A DNA stretch of 64,000 nucleotides from Stenopsyche tienmushanensis (GCA_008973525.1 WACJ01000059.1:806001-870000); one strand, 5' to 3'; shown: positions 1-11,241, counted from the stretch's first letter. The notes: generated from the sequence alone by a model not told the origin. A program made the numbers and translations.

Positions 1-1265
1 AATTTAAATATGCAAATAGTAAAAATCTGCACGCCTTCTGTAGATTCGTAAGCAGACTCCATAGCTGCTACTAAACATTTGAAATATTATTTATAACATT
101 GAAATCTATTTTTATCATAAGATCGCATTCGTTCATATTTTACAATGTGTCGCTTGGTTTATTGAGGATTTACTTTTTTCTATTTTAATAAGAAAATTGG
201 TTCGATATGAATTATACAAAAATTTGGTGATCATATTCATAGTATGATATAAAATAACCTTTGATACATATTTGGAACTTACTACAATGATTTATCAATA
301 TCACAATTAAACAAACATATGATTTGTTTTTATCATCAATATGAAATCCTAGCTCCATGCACTTCTTGTTCATTAAACCTTTCAAAAATGTTTTTTACAA
401 CTTTTCTAGCATAAATAGATTTAGTCAGCTTTGATTTAGCTCGATTATATAAAATATATATCCATACAAATTATATCTTATTAATACCATGCTCAATCTA
501 ACAATTTATTATATACTTACATAGATCATAATACACTTGCCTCTCAATGTATTTGATAATGAAAACCGTTTAAAATTTTGATATGCGGCTATATTACTAT
601 ATTTATAGTTATAATCTCCCAAATTTGTTAACATGGCGAACATTGTATATATAATCTTGAAATGATACGATTTCAAAACCTATTCCATCTTTGTATCAGT
701 GGTTTGAAAACTACTATGAAATTGGTAACACTTGATTTTGGATAATCTGTATAAATAGACATATTTTAACAGCAAAACAATTTAATAACTCTTACCCCTT
801 TAATAATAAGAAAAAATATTATCTCTAATCATTTTACAATTGGCCAACCAAGCTTTCCTACAAAAGTATCCATTCCGGGAGCCAACAAAGCATGAATAAA
901 ATGTTCAGAGTCGCTGACCCTTTACCGGTATATTTCTCACTCGGTTTGTAGGTTTGTATACATATCACGAACCCAATTTCGATTTTCGTCATAGTGCCTT
1001 ATATTCTTACGGATGGATTTAATTCACGAGAGGTGCCTATTCATATGTTAATAAAAACATCTTCTCGAAATAAGTGTAGCATCCGAATGAATATGTCGGC
1101 TTCTTTGGTAGGTCCTCCTCCACTACATTTGCCCATTCAAATCTTTGTGTATACAGTGTCGATAATGTGGAAGGGAATGAAACATATTCACATGTCAGTC
1201 AAATCAGTATTCAGATGCCAAATTATTTATTTTTGTTTGTGATATGTTCGATTTTTTTCTTTTAG
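1..1265 (+). other. Intron (3' part) of the arylsulfatase gene
   Basis: AT-rich sequence with no reading frame matching a sulfatase N-terminus or the Cys-x-Pro-x-Arg signature on the plus strand. It is therefore read as intron whose upstream exon is outside the window. Confidence 0.7.
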
Positions 1266-1492
1266 GAATGCAAGGATCTCCACTTAAAAATACTGAAGTA
1301 AATGGGTTGCCTTTGCAGGAAAAGCTGTTACCACAATATTTAAGTGAACTCGGATATTCCACACAAGCGATTGGTAAATGGCATCTGGGAATGGCACGTA
1401 CGTCACAGACTCCAATTTACCGCGGATTTGATTCTCATTTTGGATATAGAGGAGGCTTTACCAGTTATTACGAGTATGTTTTGGAGCAACGA
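1266..1492 (+). CDS. Arylsulfatase exon with the GKWHLG motif
   Basis: The exon follows a pyrimidine-rich tract ending in AG at 1264-1265 and ends before a perfect GTGAGT donor at 1493. It starts with two bases of a split glycine codon, so a preceding exon must end with G, and it stops on a codon boundary. About 75 residues are encoded. The catalytic Lys (1376-1378) and His (1382-1384) of the GKWHLG signature are present, followed by the family's Arg-Gly-Phe-Asp and a Phe-Gly-Tyr block. The ATG at 1244 lies in the intron and is not the start. Confidence 0.93.
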
Positions 1493-4400
1493 GTGAGTTT
1501 TTTTTTTTCACCAATTAATCTTACAAATAAACACCTACATAATTATTAGACCCCTGAATTCGACATAATCACACACTTAATATTCGAAGATATTAACCCG
1601 CATTCAACTCAAATATATGAGATTTCATCTAAATATCCCATTAATAATACAATCTATTAAGGCGTCTTCTCACATTACAAATTTAAAAAAAACGATTTTT
1701 ATTTTTTTTAAATTTTGAAAGTACATATCTTCAAAAATGTTATATCGAAATTTCATAAAGATCGGACGAGTCTAACCACATTTTTGGGCGACCGTTAAGT
1801 GAGCACCCGGCTGCATACGTATTGTTCAGACTCATGGTGCAAGTACAAGAAAGTGGTAAAAAACAATCAGATAGAAATTTTTAAACATCCTCCTGCTCTA
1901 GCTGAGAATGTTCACGAGGTTTTGAAACCGATTTATGAAGATCTTCGGAGGAAATACCCAAAATAACAACGAGTGTTTCAACAGCTGTGTCTGGACAATT
2001 TTTCTGCAACCAAAACTTTAAACGCGTTTATCTCAAAACAAGGTTTTTCGGTGGCTTGTTGATGAAATTTCGGAAATTATTCGGCCGATTGTCATGAAAT
2101 TTGAATGACATATTCTTCATAGTTATGGCTATAGCGCATATCATCAGATTTTTGAAATTTTGATTATAAGTAAATTTTTTTTACAAAAAACTGCAAAAAA
2201 AAACGCGTTTTTTTTTACTTTTTCGAAAAACGTGCGCCATTTTGTTATTTTCGCGAATATCAAAAATCTGATGATATGCGCTATAGCCACTGATATACTG
2301 AATCTAAAACTGTTTTATTTTTTTGTTTCAAATGACCCATCTCGGAGATCAACAAGCCACGAGCATAACATTTATACACGGGTTTTTCGATGCTACTGTT
2401 TTACTATAATAATTGTTCAAAAATATAAAAATATTTTTTTTCATGTACTTAAAAGATGTGTTTATTACATTAGATCCATTTTATCCCATATTTTTAAGCG
2501 AAAATCCTCGAAAAAAAATCCCGAAAATTGCCTATTTTTGAGGCGCCTAAAGTGAGAAGACGCCTTAAATGAATTCAAATATTGTTTTGCAATAAATTTC
2601 AATAGATCATTCGCAATATCATATGTAAGAATGTAAACACTGCTTACATCAAAAAGATTAGAAGAAATGATGACCAATTACATCATTTTACATAAGTCCA
2701 TTGTTATAAGCTCTTTTTATCTTAACAAGCGCGTAAATCGGTTCACGCTTATGAATTTTAAATTATGTGTTAACCATTGTGTCAAACGCTGTTTCTAAAT
2801 CTATGGTTTAAATTTATTTATTAACATTCTAAAAAGTTTTATGATCAAACCTCACTTTATTTTCATAGCTATTTGAAAATAGCTATTAAGTAATGAGATT
2901 GGCTTTGTAAAACATATTAATGAGAAAATGTACCCTTTGACTATTACTTTCTGCGTCTAAAGACCTCTGCATTTAAATTCTCCATTCATTTCGATTGCTG
3001 TCTTAGGTGCTTTTAGAGGCATTTTTCCGGGCAAAAAATTACAGGGTTGAATAGACTGATAGATTGTCTTATTTTGATCCTTTTCGCAAATATTGCAAAA
3101 TTAATTTGTAATCGTATTAGTTTAGTATTGCTTCATTTGGCATTCATTTTTCAAATCAACATTGCCGTACATTATTAAATTCACGCATTTTAACTAAAAA
3201 TCTCTTAAATTTTGTCGAGCTAGGTGCTAGTTCCATCAGCGTCTGTATTATTTAGTAAAACGATTACTCTTTCCTCATTTATGGTGGTTTATTGTCAGTG
3301 TCTATGATGACGCGGATCTATGGAAGACCATTATGTCTCACTAGTAGATACTCCCAGCAGGTAGTCGACAATGCCCATCACTCGAAGACTCCGAGGAAGT
3401 TCCGGCTCGAATCCTCCAAGGACTTGGTCGGTCATCTGACGACATGGTCGACCTTCCGCGCAGCATTATTTCCCATTTTTTTGACGGCCCATTTTCATAT
3501 TCTTCCGATCCGCATTGTTTGATTTTGGAAACGAGTGTGACGGTAGTAATTAACCGAGCAAAAGCAAATTGCTGCGACATTGAAAACGTTGAAGTGCCTC
3601 TTGCTAACAAGTTCATTGACAAAAGCGTGAATACAATTTTCTTATATTTCTTTAATATTAAGCAAACCATAATTGCAAATGTTATGCATAATCTACAAAA
3701 ATAAAGACAAATACAAATCAAAGAAATGGTAATCAAACACATTCAGTGGAACAATATTATGCACAAATATTAACACATTTTATTCAGGACACCTATGTTA
3801 CACCTTTAATTGCAAAGAAATGTCGTTCTGTAACCGTTAATTGTAAAGAAATGTAGATCTATAACTATGTACATTTCTTAGCAATTAACGGTGTAATGCG
3901 AGATAAGTAGTATCATGTGCCAAAAAGTGGTGGCAAAAATAGAATTATTAGATTAACTTTCAAGACAGTAGTTTTAAGAATAATGACTAATAATTTATAT
4001 TATATAAAATTTAAAAACAATAAGCATTGTTCGTTAAATTTTCGCTAACCAACTAACATAATATTGCTCGTTTGAAACATTTAGTTGCATTTTTTTTTCA
4101 AAAAGCCAATGATCTTTATCGATGATAGCTTATGAGGACGAAGATCCTTCAAATTATAAAATTACAGTTTGGAGCAAGCAGTTTAAATGGAAAGGAGATG
4201 CAATAACTGAACCTTCCACAATACAGTTCAGATTAAACTGTATCGAGCTTTTTTACATATCGCTCTTTTAAAATATATAATAAGCTATTTGAATTATAAA
4301 TTTAAAAATGGCAAACAGTCGGGTGATTTTCTTCCATATCGATTGTGCCAATTTAATAAAAATTAGTGTTAATATTTATAAATACAGTATGCGCGCAAGT

Positions 4401-7400
4401 GTTGTTAATTTGAAAAAAGCTTTCATAGACTCGATACAATATAAACACAATCATCTGCTCATTGTGTACCGAAAAAAAATCTTCTTAGTAAATTATTCGA
4501 TATGAGAAATATGATCTTATGAGTAAGTTGAAAAATATATCACGTTACATTACATTAGAGAGGCATTCGTCTGGAAGATTTTTCTACTTATACGTAAAAG
4601 CACAGCCATTACATGCCGCAATATAAATTACTTGAATGATTTTCGCAAATGGATTTTTTCATAAAATCTCTACATTTAAATAGTAAATTCAATGATTTGG
4701 ATTTTTTTAAAATATTTTTTTTAATTATTATAAAATTGCAGATGGACACTGGAGATGAAGTTTTTGGATTTGATCTTTATAGAAATACGACAGCTTCTTG
4801 GCAAGATGTTGGAACTTACGCCACCGATCTATATACTAAAGAAGCTCTAAATAGTAAGTTTTTTTCATTTGAAATTATATACTTCTCATAAAATTCAGAT
4901 TAATTTTGTCCTTACTACAATAAGCTTCGGCCATGGATTAAACCCATAAATTTTAATTCCCCCACTGTTAACACTTTTTTCTAAGGTCCGTTGTATTGAA
5001 GTACGATGTTTCCTTTTCGACACACACATAAATCGCATCACCTTTTGCCAGTTAATTGTAATTTGTCAGTAGTTATCTCGTTGTATCGGTGATTAATGAC
5101 AATGGCATGATGCAATAAAATACACATGCCAATTGCCATGGAAAATAGAACAGGCATAAAGTGGCTCATTAACACGTCCGACTATAGACAAACTCATGTC
5201 ATTGATGTTTTATTAGATTTTGATTGTATAAAAGTAGTTTATACTTCCACATTGATTAAAAAAAATGTAAAATTTTCCTGCAAACGTTTTCTATACTATA
5301 TTATATTTATACTGTATATCTAGCATTTTTCTTTGTGCAGACGGTGTAAATGTTATTATCCTATTATATAGCTTGCATTATATAGTGCGCCTGAGAACTT
5401 TTAAATGTGCTCAGCATTCCTACAGAACAATTAGCCTTTTAATGGCCATAGACTGAAGTAAGGATATTAAAGAATTTTGATTCGATCAATCAAACAAGAT
5501 TGCCAATGAAGGTGTTCAACTTTTTTATTTTTTTATAGTAATCAAGTACCATGATTCAAGAGTACCACTATTCTTGTTTCTGTCACATTTGGCAGTTCAT
5601 TCTGGAAATGAAGGAAAACTGGTAGAAGCTCCTCAAGAAACCATTCAAAAAATGAGTCACATCATTGATGTCAATAGACGAACTTATGCAGGTATGATCT
5701 TTTATATTGATCAAGTGAATCATAAAATTGAATGTATTGATACAAAATATATATTTATCAATTTTATAATGTTTCTAAGTTTCCAACTATTGTGCATGAT
5801 TATATGGAAGATTGTCATCTATATGAAATATTGTGGCATTTGCCTCTCCTCGCAAAGCAATATAAATTACCCTATCGAGTCTTTTATCGAATAACTGTTA
5901 CATCTTAATTTTTAACAATTTATTTTTCTTCAGCGATGGTTTCTAAGCTGGACGAGAGTGTCGGAAAAGTGGTACGAGCCCTCGAAGAAAAAAACATCCT
6001 CGACAACTCCATCATCATATTTTTATCAGACAATGGCGCGCCTACCATTGGACCTCATCGCAACTGGGGATCGAATTGGCCTTTCAGAGGGGTAAATAAA
6101 ATTAAGTCTTTGACATATTTTTATACGTATGATGTTGACTAGATGAATGAATTCACGGACCTGTATTTCGTCGTCGGAACATAAAATATACATTTGAGAA
6201 TAATTTATTTCTACAACGTTGAACTTCATGGCCTATACGATCCTTTGATGATGAGTAGTAATATTTAGATATTATTTTCCGCTCTGCCTCATCTGATCGG
6301 TAGTCAAAAGTAGGCACAACGCAGCTATCTATTTATCTTTAATATTTGTCTATTCAATATACAATAAAGAAATAATAGTATAAACCCAAGATAAAATAGG
6401 CACATCAATTGTATATGTATACATTACAAAAATTGTTAACATCCCTAATAGATAAACTTAACAAATACTAACAAGCTTATTTTAGGCACTGAATTCAAAA
6501 TGGCATTAATTTCATACTTAAAGTTTTCATTGTCATCTCTAAATATGGTATTGATCATATTTTAATTTTTTAAAATGATGGCGTAACCCAAAGCTGGTTA
6601 TAAAATTAAAATATATTCCATTTATGAATATATTAGAGCAATTATTTTTCTCGACATTGTCGTCGCTTATATGTAAAGCCTGTCTCGCTATTACGTCGCC
6701 AAGGAAAAATTTAAGTTTTCTCATCCTTTTTGTCACATCCGGATGCCTCTAAATTTTATCCTTACTTTTAAGCTCTCTAAGCTTTAAGTCTTTGAGAATT
6801 TTTCACTGGCGGACATTATTCCTCGTATCAAAAGTGGAAAACAAACTTTAAACAGAATGCAAATTGGACAACTGCGCATAAAAATGGCATGAAATATAAA
6901 AGCTGAACATTTGATATGAAGAGTGTTCAAATATATTATAAAATGTAAATTTGAAGAATCCCAATAGAACAATTTAGTATAAGATTTTTTATTACATATC
7001 TCATCTATCCATTTTGTTCGTAGTCACTAAAAATACTATGTGAATATATCGTAGATGACTTATAACCCTGGCTGAAGTGATTCTTGTGCATTTATGTATG
7101 TAACAATATAAAAATATTAATTTCTTTGAAAGATCTTTATCAGCTGCTTCTTTATCTACAAGCAGTTTCATCAATTCCAATGCAAAATCAAATGCAGTCA
7201 TGCCATATCCTTAAACAGGCTTAGGCGATCTCCATAAGAGATTTTTCTAAAGAATATTGTTTAATTAGAATTAAATAATTTAAATAGGAAAGATTTATCT
7301 TATCTTACCTTACCTTATTAGTGAAAATAAGGAGGATGTGCGTTATCAAAATTTGAAGATCATCCTCATTCATTTTTACTTTTAAATGTGTTAAAATTAC

Positions 7401-10400
7401 GTTTAAGTTAATATTAAAATCACTCTTAATTTCACGATGATAATATATTCAAGTTCATACTGTCAATGACTATATATTATAATAGATAAGATACCCGATC
7501 AAATTCAATCTCACAGTGCAGTTATTAACATTGCTCTTTGTAGGAAGCAAGTACGAAAAATCTCGTCCTGCAGTGGCTGATGATGATGATGTCAGGAGTT
7601 CCCTTGCTCAGAAATAATCTCGCTTTAAAATATATCGGCATTGGCGAACAATGAAATTTAATATCAGCCGTGATGTATTCTGTTTACATAATTAGTTAAC
7701 ACATCCACACAATTTTATTGAATGTGACTAGCTGAGATCCATGAATAATGGCAAATTATTCATCCGTTCATCACGCGAGATTTAAGCCGAGAAGTAATTG
7801 TTCCTTTATCTCAAAGCACGATTCCTACCGATGGATGCACTTCGGAGGCGAAGCTAATTGTTATATTTCTAGTTGAATGTTCTCCAAAGACCAAAGTCGG
7901 TCAATGTTGTCAGTAAGCTACGGTCTTTTTTTTGACATGCGAATTTCCAAATTGTAACTAAGTACACTATTGTCTCGTACAGATAATTCGATTGTGTTAA
8001 TTATGAGTCCCTTGTTTCCGAAATATCTGCAAATTAATTGATACCCCTAAAAGTAGGCAGACAATATGAAGCACGCCCACATTTCGTCGACTCAACATCC
8101 AAATTACACAGTCTATTATTTTAATTAATTACGTTATTGTTACTTTATACTCAATTGCTCATTAGGCGTTTTTGTTAGATTTTAAAATATATTGTTAATG
8201 TTCATCATAAAAATATCTTGGCAGTATTGTTTGTGGAGATTGAGTAATAATACGCTACTTTTCCAAAAATAAAATTCATTAAAATTAGCAGCTTTATGCC
8301 TTTTAGAAATATTACAAATATGGTTTTTAATTAATAAATATATGAAATAATAATAAATAATACAGACCAAGTGTTGATTAAATTCTGATTTCTTATTATA
8401 AATGCTTAGCTTCAAATCCAGATTGTGGAAAAAAATAAAAACAAACAAATTTAGAAGATCGGATCATCATCTGAAAAATTCTTTCTTCAGAAAAGTCTTC
8501 GTCTACATCTGATAAAAAATATGGCATCTTAAGAAGAAAAATAATAAATATGTCATCACTATCACTACTACGTTCAATAAATTTGAACTTATAATTAAAT
8601 TTGCAATTTAATATAGTTCGCATTCAATATATGTCTAAAGTGAGTTTGAGTCTAGAAGATCAGCCATTGCGTTGCCATGGGTAAGCAAAAATATCCGGAA
8701 TGCTCTTTTTTAGCTTATTGGAATAAAAAATATTAAAACTATCACAGCAAATTGCTTTTGTACTAATTCAAAGTGCAAAAGCTTTGATTAAAAATATTTA
8801 TACATTACAAATCCAAAATTATCCTGATATTTAACACAGCTGTTATTAAATCTGTTCCTTCGTCAAAGTGTGATCTCATTAGTGATAACATAACAAAAAT
8901 GCTTTATCAAGTGCTGTATCTAAGACTACTTTTAAATTTTTATACAGAAATACACACGATTATTGTAAAAAACACGGACGACGCATTTAGTCATTGATTT
9001 AAAAAAAATACCTTACACTCATAACATAGAACTAAATTGTTGAATTAATAATTAAGAATACATCGATCAACTATAATACTTTTAATTCTTAAGAATGGGC
9101 TTTGAATTTTGAGTGTTTGTATTATTTTAACTGAGCTTTGCTGAATACTGCTCTAGATCATAAAATTATATTAATCAATATGCTCACGGAATAATTAGTT
9201 TGTTTTCGATATTTAAAAGTGTTTTTTTCAACAAACAATTTTATGCTATTGTAATTTCACAACATGAATAAATTTATCAAAAGGGCTTGCTACGTATTTA
9301 TTGTAATTAACTTTTTGTGTTGTATGCTAATAGGACGCCTTTGAGTAATAGCTCGACGCCCAATTTAATCGCAGGATTTTCGTTTATGGACATTAAAGAC
9401 GGATATTAATTTATCTTTGCGAGTACTTTAATTGAGTGTCGTTGTATAATATTAATTCTGAAGCAGCAATATCAATTTAAGAAGCTCTCGCATCTGACGT
9501 GTACTCTTCGTCAACGGTCACTAATTTTTATATTGGACGGAAATCAGTAGAATTGGTTTGATGGTCACAATATTAAAAATTTCGTCCAAGTCGGATGTTT
9601 TCAATTAACGGAAATAAATTACGGGAGTAAAAAAGGGTCGTGGAAGGAACCAAAAGCACTTAATGGATGAGGAGCTACCTGTCGACCGATATCACTAGAA
9701 TTTTATTTTTGACGTAATTATAAATTAATCATGATTCGTAGGTTAAAATTTGATTTTATATTAAATATAGATAAAGGATACTTTATGGGAAGGATCTGTC
9801 AAAGTCCCGGCTTGCATGTGGAGCAGACAACTGAGGGCCGTACCGAGGGTATCATACGATCTTATGCACATAACAGATTGGCTGCCAACAATCATATCAG
9901 CAGCTGGTATTTAAATGATTTTTATCTTATTTTAATCCAGAATACCAAATATTTCAATCGCATCATCTTATATTTCCAGGTGGATATCAGTCCAGTTTGC
10001 CATATAACACCGATGGCGTAAACCAGTGGCATTCTTTAGTAGGCAATAGACCATCTCCTCGTGTTGAATTTTTGTACAACATTGACGAAAAACAAAGAAA
10101 TGCGGCTTATCGTCGCGGCTCTTGGAAATTGGTCTTGGGACAAAACAACGAAGGAATTTTTGATGCTTATTATGGCGAAGATGGAAAGCACAATACTCAC
10201 TACGTTCCATATGACACCAACGAGATCTTCAACAGCGATGTATCCAAATCATTGGCAACAATTCATCAGACGACATCTCAGCCTGAAATGACACGACTTA
10301 GAGATTTGGCTACAGTACGATGTGTTTGGAGAAATTCATCAACGTGCGATTCTGCTCCAGGTTAAAAAAATATTTTGATATTATAACTATATTCCTTCTT

Positions 10401-11213
10401 TTTAAGATGCCATATCCTTTGTCAGATAAAGGCGATAAAGTCTCCATAGGAAACTTTTATAATGAGAGATTTTTCCATGTAATTGTTTCCCATTGCCTTC
10501 CACATATGGTTTTAACTTGGGATATGATTTTTTGAATGAGAATTTTATACAAGAGACAATTTATATGAGTGAGTAGCAAAATTATCGCTTATAAATATTA
10601 TATGAAATTTAATATTTATAGACTAGACCTGTGCGCCAATTCAATTCGATTTGTATTTATATTTCAAGACTTTGCAAGCTAATTGGATTTATTCGGAAAC
10701 AATTATTGTGAACAATAACTCTGTTAGCATAATCTGTACACGTAATACAAGCCGTTGTGACATTGCTTTTCGTTATTCTAAGAACGATATTCATTAGTAA
10801 CCATGACCATCTACACTTCATTGGCTATGACATTACAGACCAGTAGAGCACTCAAGATCACAAACTGCAAAATCATCCATGAGTTTTATCACGTTTTATT
10901 GCTACAATTATATTCAACCTTGGCTTTTTGCAGTTTTCCGTCGATGACTTGCAATTATTATCTAAAAAAATAGTCTTTGAAATTTACAGGTAGATCCTGC
11001 CTGTTCGAAATAGATGCAGATCCGTGTGAACAGAGAGATGTATCCCGTGTGTATCCACAGATTGTGAGGCAAATGAAACGAAGCTTGGTCTATTATAAAA
11101 GTGTCCTCGTAGAACAGAAGAATCGCAAAACAGATCCTAGAGCAAATCCTGAGAGATTCAACAACACCTTTCATCCTTGGCTCGATAACTGTCTCGTTGA
11201 TTGTGATACGTGA
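1266..11213 (+). CDS. Arylsulfatase B-like sulfatase, 5' end outside window (seven exons)
   Basis: Spliced gene joining 1266-1492, 4742-4853, 5539-5691, 5934-6091, 9771-9906, 9980-10360 and 10990-11213. Every junction is GT-AG and the phases agree, leaving one open frame of about 462 residues that ends at TGA 11211-11213. The family hydrolyses sulfate esters; arylsulfatase B acts on N-acetylgalactosamine 4-sulfate of glycosaminoglycans in the lysosome. Retained active-site elements are Gly-Lys-Trp-His-Leu-Gly (1373-1390), Ala-Val-His (His 5598-5600), Ser-Asp-Asn-Gly (Asp 6029, Asn 6032) and the Lys of Ile-Lys-Asp-Thr-Leu-Trp-Glu-Gly (9774-9776). The C-terminal part aligns with the HisIleSerAspTrpLeuPro and PheAspIleAsp-Pro blocks of the family. 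The N-terminal part with the Cys-x-Pro-x-Arg site that becomes formylglycine, and any signal peptide, is not in the window. Insects have several such paralogues, so substrate and orthology are not assigned. The call of a functional gene is inferred from the intact frame. Confidence 0.93.
1657..2568 (-). mobile_element. TTAA-flanked Kolobok-like DNA element, copy A
   Basis: The element is bounded by TTAA on both sides (1657-1660 and 2565-2568), with inverted ends starting GGCGTCTTCTCAC. It is 912 bp including both TTAA and lies in the first visible intron of the arylsulfatase gene. It is inverted relative to copies B and C, and the strand given is the reverse of its transposase remnant for that reason. 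The plus strand carries a decayed transposase piece (1811-2030). A 30-bp perfect inverted repeat (2126-2155 and 2260-2289) sits inside. TTAA duplications occur in piggyBac, Kolobok and Sola3; the protein remnant favours Kolobok. Confidence 0.85.
1811..2030 (+). pseudogene. Decayed Kolobok/mutator-like transposase fragment
   Basis: The frame at 1811-1963 reads [13 protein letters not shown] and continues to Val-Leu-Lys-Pro-Ile-Tyr-Glu-Asp-Leu before TAA at 1964-1966. After a shift of frame and an apparent small deletion, Asn-Asn-Asn-Glu-Cys-Phe-Asn-Ser-Cys-Val-Trp follows (from about 1966). These two blocks occur in this order, a little further apart, in insect mutator-like (Kolobok) transposases. 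Copies B and C hold the same piece on the minus strand. It is a relic with no coding capacity. Confidence 0.7.
2569..4741 (+). other. Remaining part of the first visible arylsulfatase intron
   Basis: AT-rich intron. A patch near 3290-3530 is visibly richer in G and C than its surroundings, and several overlapping frames cross it, but none resembles a protein I know. Apart from the small palindromic repeat I see nothing else here. Confidence 0.6.
3798..3896. repeat. Small palindromic repeat (mini-MITE-like)
   Basis: A 99-bp unit whose ends are inverted copies starting TTACACC with about 25 bp of near-perfect pairing (left 3798-3822, right 3872-3896). A third, direct copy of the AATTGYAAAGAAATG core lies in the middle (about 3837-3853). 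It sits in the intron between arylsulfatase exons 1266-1492 and 4742-4853. No target duplication is clear. Confidence 0.6.
4742..4853 (+). CDS. Arylsulfatase exon, central loop region
   Basis: The acceptor AG is at 4740-4741 after a T-rich tract and the donor GTAAGT starts at 4854. It encodes 37 residues beginning Met-Asp-Thr-Gly and ending Ala-Leu-Asn plus one base of an Ile codon. The Tyr-Ala-Thr-Asp-Leu-Tyr-Thr-Lys-Glu-Ala segment corresponds to the YSTxxFTKRA block of arylsulfatase B. Confidence 0.9.
5539..5691 (+). CDS. Arylsulfatase exon with catalytic His
   Basis: The acceptor AG is at 5537-5538 and the donor GTATGA at 5692. The exon completes the split Ile codon and reads Pro-Leu-Phe-Leu-Phe-Leu-Ser-His-Leu-Ala-Val-His, matching the family's beta-strand that ends in the active-site His (5598-5600). 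It ends in Thr-Tyr-Ala, equivalent to the HYAGM block, with one G carried into the next exon. Confidence 0.92.
5934..6091 (+). CDS. Arylsulfatase exon with Asp-Asn metal site
   Basis: The acceptor AG is at 5932-5933 after a T-rich tract and the donor GTAAAT at 6092. The exon encodes the helix Met-Val-Ser-Lys-Leu-Asp-Glu and then Ile-Phe-Leu-Ser-Asp-Asn-Gly, where Asp 6029-6031 and Asn 6032-6034 are the calcium-binding pair of sulfatases. It ends in Asn-Trp-Pro-Phe-Arg-Gly on a codon boundary, which is the classic junction before the Lys-x-x-x-Trp-Glu-Gly segment. Confidence 0.93.
6092..9770 (+). other. Long arylsulfatase intron (3.7 kb)
   Basis: It is bounded by GTAAAT at 6092 and AG at 9769-9770. 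The sequence is AT-rich with scattered short open frames on both strands that show no family motif. No clear transposon ends were seen. Confidence 0.75.
9771..9906 (+). CDS. Arylsulfatase exon with KxTLWEG and HITDWLP blocks
   Basis: This exon lies in a frame masked by a longer overlapping open frame (9731-10021). From acceptor AG 9769-9770 it reads Ile-Lys-Asp-Thr-Leu-Trp-Glu-Gly-Ser-Val-Lys-Val-Pro. It continues to Leu-Met-His-Ile-Thr-Asp-Trp-Leu-Pro-Thr-Ile-Ile-Ser-Ala-Ala and ends one base into a Gly codon before donor GTATTT at 9907. These match the SLWEGGVR and HISDWLPT blocks of arylsulfatases. Phase 0 at its start and phase 1 at its end fit both neighbours exactly. The usual Gly-Gly-Val-Arg is Gly-Ser-Val-Lys here. 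Confidence 0.9.
9980..10360 (+). CDS. Arylsulfatase exon, C-terminal domain
   Basis: It is separated from the previous exon by a 73-bp intron, with acceptor AG at 9978-9979 and donor GTTAAA at 10361. It encodes about 127 residues, including Pro-Ser-Pro-Arg-Val-Glu-Phe-Leu-Tyr-Asn-Ile-Asp and Arg-Gly-Ser-Trp-Lys-Leu-Val-Leu-Gly. These are the counterparts of the PRIELLHNID and HGNWKLLTG blocks of arylsulfatase B. The exon ends Ser-Ala-Pro with one G of a split codon. The donor is the weakest of the gene. Confidence 0.9.
10990..11213 (+). CDS. Arylsulfatase terminal coding exon
   Basis: The acceptor AG is at 10988-10989. The exon reads Cys-Leu-Phe-Glu-Ile-Asp-Ala-Asp-Pro-Cys-Glu-Gln-Arg-Asp-Val, the WLFDIDxDPxExxDL block that closes the sulfatase C-terminal domain. 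It then runs through a basic helix to Phe-His-Pro-Trp-Leu and stops at TGA 11211-11213. The two extra Cys residues near the end may form a disulfide, which is inference. Confidence 0.92.
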
Positions 11214-11241
11214 TTTTTTTGCAGGAATGAAAAACTCTTTA

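Noticed and set aside
994..1242. 82-codon plus-strand frame upstream of the first sulfatase exon
   Set aside because: No signal peptide, no Cys-x-Pro-x-Arg motif and no donor giving the required single G; it is intron sequence.
3404..3414. tRNA T-arm-like GGCTCGAATCC, and a similar GGTTCGAATCTG at about 41,164
   Set aside because: No matching acceptor stem, D-arm or anticodon arm can be built around either, so no tRNA gene is called.
3341..3742. 133-codon minus-strand frame in a sulfatase intron
   Set aside because: No recognisable domain, and it overlaps equally long frames on the plus strand; consistent with chance in a GC-richer patch.
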